From: Takifugu bimaculatus
Taxonomy: Eukaryota > Chordata > Actinopteri > Tetraodontiformes > Tetraodontidae
Direction of reading: 5' to 3'
Length of the DNA stretch: 64,000 nt
Assembly (NCBI GenBank): GCA_004026145.2
Contig: CP034989.1
Coordinates: 124,001 to 188,000, forward strand
The notes under the pieces: model-generated
Database searches by the model: none
What the model saw: the letters and a program-made list of their open reading frames with translations, nothing else
What the model was told of the DNA's origin: nothing
Shown here: one piece after another, positions 1 through 10,312 of the stretch
Layout: each line of letters begins with the position of its first letter
Position numbering within the stretch: position 1 is the stretch's first letter
Program-made: the position numbers and the translations under genes

Positions 1-238
1 GCGGTTTGGATATTCCTGCTCGTGTGAAAGCGGGGGTGCGCGGGGGTGGACCCCGTGTGCAGCGGCGCGCTTGTGTACTTAGCGTGTCAGTCAAAGCGCC
101 CCTCCGTCAGGCTTACGCTGACAGTACGAAGGACATGACAAGTATTCCTCGCCCGCTTCATTGGCTACTTTAAGCTCGGTGACAGCTACTCAAATGGCCG
201 AACAGCTATGCACGCTCATCTGTGCCAGTCGGTGCATC
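1..238. other. Non-coding leader, nothing recognised
   Basis: GC-rich unique sequence with scattered CpG. No open frame with a recognisable product and no repeat unit longer than a few bases. It runs straight into the TG/GA microsatellite that follows. Confidence 0.5.
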
Positions 239-255
239 TGTGTGTGTGTGTGAGA

Positions 256-288
<33 letters not shown>

Positions 289-299
289 TGTGTGTGTGT
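239..299. repeat. Compound (TG)n/(GA)n microsatellite
   Basis: Blocks of TG repeats are interrupted by GAGA blocks over about 60 bp. The short frame that crosses it translates to Cys-Val and Glu-Arg repeats and is an artefact. Mixed TG/GA tracts usually arise by slippage and mutation within one tract. The interruptions suggest a moderately stable allele. Confidence 0.95.
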
Positions 300-1040
300 A
301 AGCAGCTTTCACTGTCAAGGATTTTAATACCACGCGAGCAGCCTTGCTTCATTTTCTCTATTTCCTCTACAAAAAAAGGCGTCCGTGGAGCCGATGGAGT
401 GAGGTCGCTTCTTCAGATCCTTAAAATTGTTTAAAGTGCCGTAAAGGTTCGAGTGGATTTAGGAAATACGAGATAAACTTGTTGTTACAGGCCAAAAGGA
501 GGCGAAAACGCTGTTTATTCCTCTCTTTTGCTCATTCTGAACAGTTTCCTGAAGCTCCTTTTTGTGTTTTTAAAGCCAAAGCTAAACTGCAGCCGGCCGT
601 GCACGCTGGTCGGCCGTGCACGCTGGTCGGCCGTGCACGCTCCGGCGAGCATGTCCGACCCGTCCGTCAGGTGTTTGTGCAACATCAGTGGAGGCAAACA
701 GACGCGGCCCCTTCAGGGAACCCAGCCGAGTCGATCCGACTGAGGGTGATTCTGAACAAATGTCAGGAAGCGGCGCCCGGCTCGGTCGGATGTCGGAGGG
801 TTTGGGTTCTGTCCTCCAACCAGGAGGAGACGGTTGTCGGGGACGACTCCTCCCACCTGGCGGGCGGCGAGGAAGATCCGATGCTCAAGATGTTTCCCCT
901 CCACCCACAAAAACAACGGCATTCGCCTCGGCAGCCGTCGTCGAGCTTCTGCTTAAACTCCCCCTCTGTCTCTTATCTCTCTGCCCCCCCCCACAACACG
1001 CCGCTGTCAATAAAGACACAATATAGATTTTTTTTTTTTG
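300..1040 (+). other. Unassigned block with long open frame and poly(A)-like end
   Basis: The plus-strand frame at 479-1060 is open for 193 codons, but its product is low in recognisable features and matches no family I know. It follows a TTGTTACAG stretch that could serve as a splice acceptor. An AATAAA lies at 1009-1014 and a run of 12 T at 1028-1039. A non-coding 3' exon is possible, but overlapping open frames in other phases argue that the openness is caused by GC content. Confidence 0.15.
594..641. repeat. 17-bp tandem repeat, about 2.8 copies
   Basis: The unit CGGCCGTGCACGCTGGT occurs at 594-610 and 611-627, and its first 14 bases again at 628-641. The copies are identical, which points to recent duplication. 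Each unit carries two CpG and the palindrome GTGCAC. Confidence 0.9.
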
Positions 1041-2550
1041 CTCCAACGTATGAAGATTGATGTGTCCGACCGTGATGTTTGCAGCCGGCTCGCGTTCATT
1101 AGCATGGCCACGAGGCGCGTCATTTATTTTATCATCAACAGTCTCGCCGATACAAGTGACACGTTTGGCCTCTCGAGGATCGACCTGCCAGAAAATGGAA
1201 TTCCTCAGATGAGCCGCATCGAGCTATAAATCCGCCAACGAGCTCCTCGGGTTTGCTAACGAAGCGGTGGGAACGCGCGCGCGGACGCTCCAGCGAGTGT
1301 CGATCGGGAAGCACTTTAGCTTAATTCTCTGCATAATGTCTGCCAAAGTGCACGCCGGGTGGACGCCGGGTGGACAAGGACGTCCGCCCGGATCGTCTGT
1401 CAAAGCCAGCCGTGGATTTCCAGCGTCCCTGCCGGACGAGAGCGGAACAGAACTGAACCTTCGTGTAGCGGCTAGGCTAACGCTACATACGTGAACGTCA
1501 GCAATGACACTAGAGGACAGTTGAGGACAGGCTGGACCAGAAAGCTCCGTTATCTGCTTCATTAGATAACAGCAGTTATCTGATTCCAGCTAAACTCCCC
1601 CCCAGTGATCCAAAGCTTCTCAACAGAGGAGCGACAGACAACAAACAGCACAAACAACGGCGGCAGCTGCCGGTAGCCTAGCTAGCAGCTCCGGCGCATT
1701 AGCACAGCTAACGCTAGGGCAGTGGGCGTGGCCACGTTGCTGTGGAAACAACAACTCTCAGTTTAACCTGTTACGATCTTTGCTATAGCAGGAAGGTGGA
1801 TAATGGCACAGCGCTGTGACCTCTGTGCACATTAGCCACTGTGCATGTGAGACGCCTGCTGTCCCTCATGGTCTTGAATGACCATCCAAGCACGCGCACG
1901 TGTTGTGTCGTTGATCTCATTATCTGGGCGCCTCAGCCAGAGAAGGAGAGCGCCGATATATGTTTAGGCCGCAGTCATGTGACACGTAAATAACCACAGG
2001 TCAGACCCACTCAGCAGGTAAAGGCTGTAGAACAGCGCCACACGGTGGCCGCACGTCAGGAGAAGGCAGCAGATTATGGGGTGGGGTGGGGGGGTAGAGG
2101 GGGGGGTCCACATGCTCTCAGCCTTCATTAGAATATACATCATGTCCAGCGAAAGGCTGCTGGTTCCGCTCGCCATCGTCTCCCTCCAGACGGGACAGTG
2201 ATGCTCTCCACCATTTTAGACTGGCAGAGGAAACAGCGCTCCCCACCTCTGGGGGGGGTAAATAGGGAGGGGGGGGTGATCTGGGGTTCACCGCAGCGTG
2301 GGAGAAGAATACGCGCTTCCACACGAGGTGCATTAAGCCGTCGCTCTTTTGTTCTCTAGTTCTCTGCGATAATTGGACCAAACCCGATGTGGGATCAAAC
2401 TGTCGAGATGTTTTATGTTGAAGATGAGCCACACGGGCCGGAGAAGCTCGGGCATCCTGGGATGGAGGTGGTGGCCGTTCCCAGGCCAGGGGGGGAAGGA
2501 GATGTCGCCTCCATAGAAACGGGTCCACGTCCTGGTCGGGATTAGGACCA
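1041..2550. other. Gene-free stretch
   Basis: No credible gene. It holds an 11-bp direct duplication at 1353-1374 (CGCCGGGTGGA twice), several GCTAGC/TTAGC strings around 1470-1720, and a G-rich tract at 2079-2106 broken by single T or A bases. Open frames on both strands are short and mutually overlapping. Confidence 0.5.
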
Positions 2551-3111
2551 GGACTTGGTCGAAGGTTCAGGACAAAAGGGACAAAAACCAGATGAAGATG
2601 ATCTCAGCAGGAGAAAAAGAGCTGAGCGTTTAAAAAAGTGGCTGAGTGTCCTGGTGGGGGGGGCAGTTTACCCGCGACCATCCCCGGTGGCTCCGCCTCC
2701 CTGGAGCAGCGTTTACACGTCTCTACATCTGCCAGGGACGACGTGCTCGATGTGGCGTTCTGAGCCCCCCCATCTGGGTACCCCCCCCTCCAGTAGAGTG
2801 TCTGTGTGTGATGGGATCGTCGAAGCCCCGCCCCTCGCTGCTGCACCCCTCCGTGACTCTGGATCGGTACCGGCATTGGTAATTGATCCCACTGGGTCCA
2901 TCCAGCACCTGAACAGAATCACCACTGAAGAGGCAGCTGCTGGGCCGGGGGGGGGGGGGGAGCAGGTGGAGGAGGGGGAGCTCATTAAGTGTAAGACAAC
3001 TCCTGCTTCCTGGTCCAACTCCTGCCCTCCGCCTGATAGTGGAGCCAACAGTCCTGTCCCACCACTCAGTTATTGGTTTCCTGAATGTTTGACATTTATC
3101 AATAGAATAAA
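2551..3111 (+). other. Open frame ending at an AATAAA, no recognised product
   Basis: A plus-strand frame (2555-3142, 195 codons) runs through this block. Its product is proline-rich with no domain I can name. AATAAA is at 3106-3111, preceded by AT-richer sequence, which gives a 3'-end look. Just beyond it lies a sequence that recurs at 3486-3560, so the 'end' may belong to a dispersed element and not to a gene. Confidence 0.15.
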
Positions 3112-3295
3112 GAGTCGCTGTCTTTATGTCTTTTCACTTTGATGTTGTGGACTTCAAAGGCCAAAGCTGAGGGTGCGGTGTGTCCCAGATCTTGCCTCTG
3201 TTCTGCCCCCCCATCCCCCCCCCCCGATGAAGCCACATTTCTGGGCTTGTTGGGAGGACCTGAAGCATCATCCAGTCCAGGAGCTCAGCTCAGTG

Positions 3296-3331
3296 GCTCC
3301 AGTATCACCACTAACACGGTGATACTGGAGC
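3296..3331. repeat. Perfect 14-bp inverted repeat (hairpin)
   Basis: The arms 3296-3309 (GCTCCAGTATCACC) and 3318-3331 are exact reverse complements around an 8-nt loop. The 3' arm ends where the tRNA-like segment begins. It could be an element end or a stem in the transcript. Confidence 0.9.
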
Positions 3332-3405
3332 TGCTGGTAGCTCAGTGTGTTGGGTGCTGGGCTCAAAGGCAGAAGATTCTTGGTTCAATTCCCAGTCAAA
3401 GCGGG
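3331..3405 (+). other. tRNA-like segment, degenerate
   Basis: TAGCTCAGTGTGTTGG (3338-3353) fits the Pol III A box and GGTTCAATTCC (3382-3392) matches the B box (GGTTCRANNCC), 28 nt downstream. A T-arm can be drawn with four of five pairs. The anticodon arm is imperfect and lacks T at the position before the anticodon, so I do not call a functional tRNA. A SINE head or tRNA pseudogene is more likely. Confidence 0.5.
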
Positions 3406-3540
3406 GAGGGGGAGGCATCAGAACCTTCCCATACATCTTTGGCAAACTCAGCTGTTGGAGTCTTGGAAGTTTTGGAAATGCTGCATTAAAACATTGATCT
3501 TTCTTCACTTAGATTTTGTGGACTTTAAAAACAAAAGGTA

Positions 3541-3574
3541 ATGATGCTGTGTGTCCCCCATCACACAGCATCAT
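3541..3574. repeat. Perfect 13-bp inverted repeat (hairpin)
   Basis: ATGATGCTGTGTG (3541-3553) and its exact complement (3562-3574) flank an 8-nt loop. It sits at the downstream edge of the tRNA-related element, mirroring the hairpin at its upstream side. Confidence 0.9.
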
Positions 3575-3604
3575 GTGATGAAGTAAACGTGCTGATCCTC
3601 GGCA

Positions 3605-3704
3605 CTCCAGGTCCTCCAGGTCCTCCATCCTCCAGGTCCTCCAGGTCCTCCATCCTCCAGGTCCTCCATCCTCCAGGTCCTCCAGGTCCTCCATCCTCCA
3701 GGTC
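3605..3704. repeat. CCTCCAGGT / CCTCCATCCT minisatellite
   Basis: About 100 bp built from 9- and 6-bp modules (TCCTCCAGG and TCCTCC plus a short spacer) in irregular order. In one frame it reads as Gly-Pro-Pro-like repeats resembling collagen. This is a by-product of the repeat. Confidence 0.93.
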
Positions 3705-4076
3705 ACAACAAAGGCGTAGTAGCGGTCAGACGTGCTAATCACCTCGTTGGTGTGCAGCTGGACTCTTCTTGTGTTGAGGAACGCACTAAAAATAGCAGCC
3801 AGACAGACGTGGTTCTGTTGCCCCACGACTGGAAATATGGAAACAATCAAGTTTTGTCCATTTTCTATCTATTATTGAACCAAACATGTTCTGAGTCCCA
3901 CCAGAGGCTGGGGCAGGTCTGGTCAATCATCATCAGGGCAGAACTATGCAGACGTGGGGTCCACCTAGAAGCTCCTCGGCTCTGGAGACAAAGGCTGAGG
4001 TGGAGGTCACGACCCCGGGGGCTTCAGTTTCCTCCGATGAGCCAGAAGGAAGAGTTCTGAACAGGGAGAAGAGTTG
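3705..4076. other. Gene-free spacer
   Basis: Unique sequence between two minisatellites. I see no domain-bearing frame, splice-bounded exon or structural motif. Confidence 0.45.
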
Positions 4077-4453
4077 TCATGACTGTGGCTGGTGTGTGTG
4101 TGACTGTGGCTGGTGTGTGTGACTGTCACTGGTGTGTTTGACTGTCGCTGTGCTGGTGTGTGTGTGACTGTCGCTGGTGTGTGTGTGACTGTCACTGGTG
4201 TGTGTGACTGTCACTGGTGTGTGTGTGACTGTCACTGGTGTGTGTGACTGTCGCTGTGCTGGTGTGTGTGCGACTGTCACTGGTGTGTGTGGCTGCGCTG
4301 GTGTGTGTGTGACTGTGGCTGGTGTGTGTGTGACTGTGGCTGCGCTGGTGTGTGTGTGTGTGTGACTGTCGCTGGTGTTTGTGGCTGTCGCTGGTGTGTG
4401 TGTGTGTGACTGTCGCTGGTGTGTGTGGCTGTCGCTGGTGTGTGTGTGTGTGA
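4077..4453. repeat. About 20-bp TG-rich minisatellite with variant units
   Basis: Units of the form CTGGTGTGTGTGTGACTGTCG repeat for about 375 bp. The variants differ in the number of TG steps and at one position (GACTGTGG, GACTGTCA or GACTGTCG), and some units carry an extra GCTGTG or GCTGCG. Minus-strand frames across it give Thr-His-Ser repeats and are not genes. Confidence 0.95.
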
Positions 4454-6241
4454 CCAGAGCGGGTCTCTCCCAGTCTGATCCTCCCGGTTCAGATCCCACT
4501 TTGGAATGTTGAATCCAAACTGTGTTTGCTTTGAGGTTGTGAAGAAACACAACATGAAAGGCTGGTGATGACACAACACCCCCGGCAGCTCTGAACTCTC
4601 TGACTGCGGAGCGGAGCCCAGCGTCTGGAGGCCCGCGCACACGTGTTCACGCGCTTTGATCTCGGCATCCGCTCCAGGCGCTATCCGACTCCGCAGCAGG
4701 TAACGAGCAATTTCCCCGTTCCCCGATCAACCTGTCGCTCCCACCGAGTCCAGGTTAGCGCTCATCCGCTAAGACGAGGGCGTTGGGAATCAACCGGGAA
4801 CGCCAGAGAGTTCTCCCGATCCAAATCTTTCACGCTCGCCATGAGGAATTCCAAGTGGCAGCAGCGATCAATTTGCTCCCCCCCCCCCCGAGTGCCCGTC
4901 GCCTCGCCGTGACATTTGAAGGGAGTCAGTGAGAGTTCATCAGCGCCCAGCGAAAGGTCGATCCGAGGCACTTCCTCTTTGAATGCTCCCGACTCCCAGC
5001 TGGCTACGAGCGGTGGAAATATCCCTAATTTTGCTCGGCGGCAGCGGGTGGGCATACGCGTCGATGCTAGGTCGCACGTTTCATCGTACGAATACATCAA
5101 AGCCGCAACCTCCTGAAAATCTATTGTTCCTCATGGAATACTGCTGGATAAATACTGACACGTCCCAAACGGTTCGTTAGCTCGCTCCATCACATGCTAG
5201 CACGTAAGCTAATTCTGATCATAGTTGTAGTTTAAATCTCAGACATTTTGCACACCCCAGCATGTTGGAATGCTTTATTTAGCTAGCAAGCTGTGCCAAG
5301 TATCGCCCCCCCCACCCCACCCGCTCTTCAGCTTCCAGCTGGAAGAAGCTAACTAGCCCCGCCGCGAGTTACCTTTAGTCGCCAAACACGCAAAGGTCAC
5401 AAACCCGAGGCCAGAATAGTCGGCTCCCATGAACAGGCGCCACCTTCACTCTGCCCCCCCCCACGCAAACGTACCCCATCCTATCACAGTTGTACCATAT
5501 AAAATAGAGTAATACGGCCGTTCCCAGACGCAGTAAAGCCCGGGGTAATAACCCACGGGGGTAAATTCATCGCATATTCATCCACTGTTGGTTCCTCTTA
5601 ATGGAAAACTGGAGTAGAAACCTGATTCATGAGGATCCATCAGGAAGCGTGTGTGGAAATAAGAGAAAAGGCTTTTTAAAAATATTCCATGGTAGGTGGA
5701 TCCACCCTGATGTGTTCGGGATCATGCGGGGGGGGGGGAGCTCAGCGGGCGTTAAACCCTCATGGCTCCGCCTCATTTGGCGCCCATCAGACCAGCTCTC
5801 CACCAAACGCCGTCACCTGTGATGCCTTCAAGGACCGCACCAACACCTGCGCCCCCTTCACGGCCCTCTGCACCCGCCCACATCGCCGAGGGCCCGTGAT
5901 TATGAATGAAACTTCGGCGGCGGCCTTGTGAGGAACCGGCGCCGCCGTCGTGCTGGCTGTGCGACCAGCGGGGGCCAGATGGCGACGGCGCTTCCACATT
6001 TGTCTGTCTGCGGCGGATTCATTGTTTCTGGGTTTCCGCGCGGCGAGATCTGCTTTGATGTCGGGCCGCGCCCGCTGATCCAGCTCCCGGGTACCTGACC
6101 GGCGGCGCGGTTGCCGTGACGGGGAGTCAGCCCCTCCCCCCGCGCCTCCACGGCGCCGCTCGGCTCTGGTCAGAGCTAAAAGAGAAGAAACAGAGCTAGC
6201 TTTGAAGCTAACCATGGCGTGTCTGTTGTTGCTGTGTCCGC
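4454..6241. other. Gene-free stretch
   Basis: No recognisable gene. It contains a C run at 4878-4889 and a CpG-rich tract toward 5880-6170. Short overlapping frames lie on both strands. The last bases (about 6218-6241) form a pyrimidine-rich stretch ending in CAG, a possible acceptor for the block that follows. Confidence 0.4.
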
Positions 6242-7705
6242 AGGTGTCGTAACGCAGCCACAGGTGGGAGGAGCCGGAGACGCCCGTCCCGTGGACGCCG
6301 GCCACGCTACCTGCTGTAAACCACCATTTCCTGCGACCTCCGCCGGCTCCGTGACCGCTTCCTCCCGCTAACCGTCGTCCCGTCCCGCCTCCCGTCCGCT
6401 TTGTCTGTCAAAGCCAACATCCCGCGGAGGATTGAGACGCCTTTAAGAATAAATCCCGCCGACGGGTTTGGGACTAATCGGAGGTCGTCCACGCCAAACT
6501 GCTTCTGATGAGGGTGTTTTTTTTCTTCTTCTTCATGTTGCATCTGAGCCTCTAAACCAGGAGCAGCGGAGCAAAAGACGGGATCATTAAAAGACCATCC
6601 TGTTGCTCTGGATCACGCCGCCGGGCCATTAGGAAGCGGAGCGCGTGCACGCTGCCGTGCACAGGCCTTCTGCTGGAGAACACCTCCCATATTTTTATAG
6701 ACCAAAGAGCAAAGCAACAAATCCGATCGGAACCACGGAGCGGCCCGCCTGCCAAAGGCCGCCACTTTATCGACTCGCCGCGGCGCCCCGGCGGACCCAC
6801 GGGAACTGAGCCGCGTGCACGGTGGCGTCCGCCATCCGAGGAGTACTTTTAAAACTTCCAGAGACGGTTTTTTTTTGTTTGTTTTTTTCCTTTCCTCTCA
6901 GCCTCAGCCCGCCACTGTATTTTGGAAGTGCAGATATAGGTACCACATACGTATAACTGTGTATACTGGGAAAAAAAAACAACAAAAAAAACAAAAAAAA
7001 AAAACAGGAAGAAAAATCTAAAGAGAAAAATTCCGATTTGCATTTTTCAGTAGCTTCGGTCGGGACAGAGAATATATCCAGAGGGGTGAAGTGGTCATGA
7101 TGTCTGTAAAGAAGGAGCCAAGAAACGTCATTAAATGTATTTTGAAAGGCCCGAAAAAATTCTATATTTAACAGTTTTATATGTTGTACCTTTGTAGAGA
7201 CGCTTATCGGACTTAAATGGCAGTTTTTCGTAGGATGTGAGCCGACGCCGCCGTTAGCATCACCGCTGGCTTGTAGTCCCGGGTTTTCTGTTCACACCTC
7301 AGTAGCCGCTTTCTTTCCATCGCCATCCGCAGGTCACCAGAACCATCGAGAGAAAAAAACGCCGTCGGGATTAGCGGAGGACTGAGCTGCCGCCAGCTGA
7401 ACATTGTAAATCCATGCTAGTCAGTGGACGCCGCTGAAATCTGCTAATTTGCTCTGATATTGTATTGTACACGGTGTGGAATACTGACTCATTTCCTCTC
7501 TATGGCTTTTTGATCTCTTAATTTATTTGATTTTTTTTTGGGGGGGGTGCTTGTGTTTGTTTGCTCAAATCCGGTCTCTCTCCCTGCTTCCGGCCGGGAA
7601 GAACCCGGGGAAGAGAGAGGAAGTCACTTACAGAGAGGTTTTTTTCTTTCTTTTTTTTTAAATCATGAGATATTTTAAGAATAAAATCAATACATCACAG
7701 AAGCA
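6242..7705 (+). other. Candidate terminal exon with 3'-UTR-like sequence
   Basis: After an acceptor-like TGTTGTTGCTGTGTCCGCAG (6222-6241), composition shifts from GC-rich (to about 6800) to AT-rich, U-rich sequence typical of vertebrate 3' UTRs. An A-rich tract spans 6971-7004, and the canonical signal AATAAA is at 7680-7685. Two phases give short C-termini (stops near 6320 and 6370), neither recognised. The octamer ATTTGCAT is at 7036-7043. Alternatives are a CNE or unique intronic AT-rich DNA. No upstream coding exon was found to join to it. Confidence 0.25.
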
Positions 7706-7909
7706 AATCTTCTACACGTTTAGAAAGCCTCGGTCTTCAAGGTCGGGGGGGTCAAATTGACCAGGAAATGCATGTTTTTCCTTCCTTTCCATCTCACCAA
7801 TGCTAGCGTGTTCGCTATTAATTAGCATAGCCCTGCTACCAGCAGCACGGAGACAGAACTTATAGATGTGGATGGTGTTTTCCATCCTTTCCTTTCTTCA
7901 CTTCCTCAG

Positions 7910-7994
7910 AAATGGTCACTCTTGATCCGATCTGTCTTGGAGTCGGTGGGAAGACGCTCCCACGGCTGTATTTCGGGGACATTTCGTCACAAAG
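7910..7994 (+). other. Candidate 85-bp internal exon
   Basis: A long pyrimidine tract ending CTTCACTTCCTCAG (to 7909) is followed by 85 bp and then the strong donor AAAG|GTGAGT (7995-8000). Two of three phases are open through the segment. The phase starting at 7912 would keep the same phase on exit. The roughly 27-residue product is not recognised. It could equally be a non-coding exon or a chance pair of splice-like sites. Confidence 0.25.
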
Positions 7995-9080
7995 GTGAGT
8001 GAGGATGTACGACTGGCGCGGCGTTCCCGGCGGCGCTCCGCACCGCCAACCAACACAGCCCCCGGTAATAATAACAAAAGGAGGTTATTCCGCTTGATAA
8101 AGTGATTTGGGCGTGAAGAGGGCTCCTAGCGGGAGCGGCGGGGGCTGAGTGCGGCTCCGCGGCGCCATAAAATGGCCCATAAGACGCTTGAGAACCAACA
8201 CGGTCGTGAGCTTTTCCAATAGAGTTTTCAAGGGCTGTTGAGCCGACGCTAGCAACAGCAGCGGCGCGGCGGCTCTCCAGGTGATTAGCTCGTTAGCAGC
8301 GCCGCACAAAACCAGGGTTCTTTTTACTCAATGTGATTTCAAATATTCCCTCTTAATGTGGGATCAAACACGGGAGTGGGGTGATTCCCGCTTCACGATT
8401 GGGCCCAAACGTTGAAATGCACCAGAAGATTCCGTTGACGCTCCTGTCAAATATTCCTCTCTGCGCTTTCACACGTGGAAAATCAGGATCCAATATTATC
8501 CGACCAGGAGAGGAGGTCCCGAGGCGCCCGCGGGTGGATGCGGGTGTGAGCTACAGGATCCTCCAACATTCCAGAGGGAATATTTATGAAACTCGTCAAA
8601 CAAGGAGCAGGAATCCATCCCATCCTGACAGGGAACCAGTCCTTTGATATAATAAACACAGACACAAACATCTTAACCTCGCCTCCATTTTTTCCCCCCG
8701 TTATTCGGGATTTATACGGACGCAGGAAATCCGGCAGCAGCCCCTTGACTCCACGCCGGAGGGGACGGGGTGGAGGTCCAATCATCTGCTGCGTATCCCG
8801 GGGCGACGGCTGTGGGGAGGGAGAGCGAGGAGGCGGACAGAGGTGGGTTTTCCGGCACGTTCCCGTCTTTAAGGGAACGCTGCAGTAAAGCCTCAGCAAC
8901 GACGCTCCCGCCGCTTTCCCGCCCGGATAAATCCCAATACCGCATCGCTGCACCAACTATTATGATCCGCTTTGATGGATAACATTTAGCGGCTAATTCA
9001 GATTTCGTAGCGCGGCTCTTTGTTTACGATATAACTGTAATGAGGAGCAGCCCCGGCGGAGCGAGGGCGGATCGATACGC
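7995..9080. other. Gene-free stretch
   Basis: CpG-containing unique sequence with short overlapping frames on both strands. No repeat unit or motif cluster stands out, apart from GCTAGC/TTAGC strings near 7800 and 8280. Confidence 0.45.
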
Positions 9081-9092
9081 AATATGGCCGCC
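9081..9092 (+). promoter_or_regulatory. YY1-type motif AATATGGCCGCC
   Basis: Matches AANATGGCSGCC, close to the vertebrate YY1 site. It is one of six such 12-mers in the window. No start site is otherwise indicated here. Confidence 0.35.
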
Positions 9093-9690
9093 ACAGCTGC
9101 TCGCCACACACGGACGCCTTCCCCTGCCAATGCTCTCAGCCTGGAAAATGGCCCCCGCCACCGCGGCGCCGCCAATAATCTGTCAAGGTTAGGGCAACGC
9201 GGGGCAAAACATTACCTCAGCGGGCGAGTGGGGGCTTCGGATGGGATTAGCTGCCCTGCGTTGCCTCTAAACAGCGGCGATTTGTGCCTCTCCTTCTAGA
9301 TTTGAGTGAAAATGCTAATTAGAGCGGACCTGTCGACGGGAACGGGGTCAAAGGGGTCGCTGGCACTTCCTGGAAGACAGGAAGCTGCTCAGTGGCGAAC
9401 TGGACACGGCTATAAACGGAGGGGTTAGCATAGCTAACGCCGCCGCGGTCCAGGTCTTCGGTTACAACCTGTTCGGCGTCCCTACTGCGCTTCTATATCA
9501 ATCGCCATGATGACAACCGTGCAAATCAAAGGAGAGCTTCAGACATGACACACGGAACACTGGATCATTCCCGGCGTGTCCGACAGGCACCGGTCGGCCT
9601 CTGGTTCTGACTCGGATCCACCTCAGTGTGGGAGACGCTTCGTTGTTCGCCAGGCGTTCAAGCTCCATTTAACTCTAACGAAGTGCCTCC
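9093..9690. other. Gene-free stretch
   Basis: Unique GC-rich sequence with an open frame at 9084-9299 that matches no family. Nothing structural is seen before the double hairpin. Confidence 0.45.
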
Positions 9691-9691
9691 A

Positions 9692-9767
9692 GTCGTTATG
9701 GCTGCTCGTTAAAGCAGCCATAACGACGCTCCCGGCGCCGCCTGGGCGAGGCGGCGGCGCCGGGGAG
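9692..9767. repeat. Two adjacent hairpins
   Basis: Hairpin 1: arms 9692-9706 and 9713-9727 are perfect 15-bp complements (GTCGTTATGGCTGCT) with a 6-nt loop. Hairpin 2 starts one base later: arms 9729-9742 and 9753-9767 (CTCCCGGCGCCGCC, one bulged G) with a 10-nt loop. The arms are too short for a typical microRNA precursor. They could be a structured RNA, a cruciform or an inverted-repeat element end. Confidence 0.85.
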
Positions 9768-9920
9768 AACCGACAGGACGATGCCGGAGCTCTGCCCGCT
9801 CCTGACACTTTTACTGTTACGCAATTAGCGGAATAAATCTAATGCTAATTGCTTGCGTGTGGGACGGGGGCTGTTTGCAAACATGAAGCTGGTTATAACG
9901 AGGATTCCTGTAATCATCTG

Positions 9921-9956
9921 AACAGAACCCTCAACAGAACCCTCAACAGAACCCTC
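9921..9956. repeat. 12-bp tandem repeat, 3 copies
   Basis: AACAGAACCCTC occurs three times without mismatch. Confidence 0.93.
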
Positions 9957-10254
9957 GACGTCAGGCAACCAGAGGTGTTTGGACCCGATGGTGCGGCTCA
10001 ACACATGAAGCCAGGGAAAGTTAGCGTCACGATACATGAAAGGTGCTATTAACGTTCAAACTTTTGTCCCACCACCAGTCAGACACTGACTTTATTGACT
10101 AAATGGGTCAGAACCATTAACCAGTTTTGAGTCGGGGACGTAAAGAAAAAAGCAGCTGGTTCCCTGGTTACCGGTCAAAGACAGGAGGAGTGCTAAGTTA
10201 GCGCGTTAGCATGGGAGCGGCTCTGACATGCAGGGATGCGCGGTGACAGCTGGG

Positions 10255-10312
10255 GACCGGGCCAACACACTGGACCGGGCCAACACACTGGACCGGGCCA
10301 ACACACTGGACC
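10255..10312. repeat. 18-bp tandem repeat, 3 copies
   Basis: GACCGGGCCAACACACTG occurs at 10255-10272, 10273-10290 and 10291-10308 with no mismatch, plus four further bases. It looks recently expanded. Confidence 0.93.

Larger units (their letters stand above)
3112..3575 (+). mobile_element. Composite tRNA-related (SINE-like) element
   Basis: In order, the block holds a tail-like segment (about 3112-3190), a perfect hairpin (3296-3331), a tRNA-like segment with Pol III A and B box matches (3338-3392), a second tail-like segment (about 3486-3556) resembling the first, and another perfect hairpin (3541-3574). The two tail segments share a 'TTGTGGACTT' core and a 'GTGTGTCCC' end. tRNA-derived SINEs have an A/B-box head followed by a family-specific body and tail, which fits. 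No target-site duplication was identified, so the limits are approximate and the family is not named. Confidence 0.45.

Noticed and set aside
479..1060. 193-codon open frame as a gene
   Set aside because: No recognisable domain, several phases open at once, and it includes a 17-bp tandem repeat.
3331..3405. Functional tRNA gene
   Set aside because: The A and B boxes match, but the anticodon arm does not pair well, position 33 is not T and one T-stem pair is broken. A SINE head or pseudogene is likelier.
3605..3738. Collagen-like Gly-Pro-Pro frame
   Set aside because: The periodic peptide is produced entirely by the CCTCCAGGT minisatellite, and the frame is open in other phases as well.
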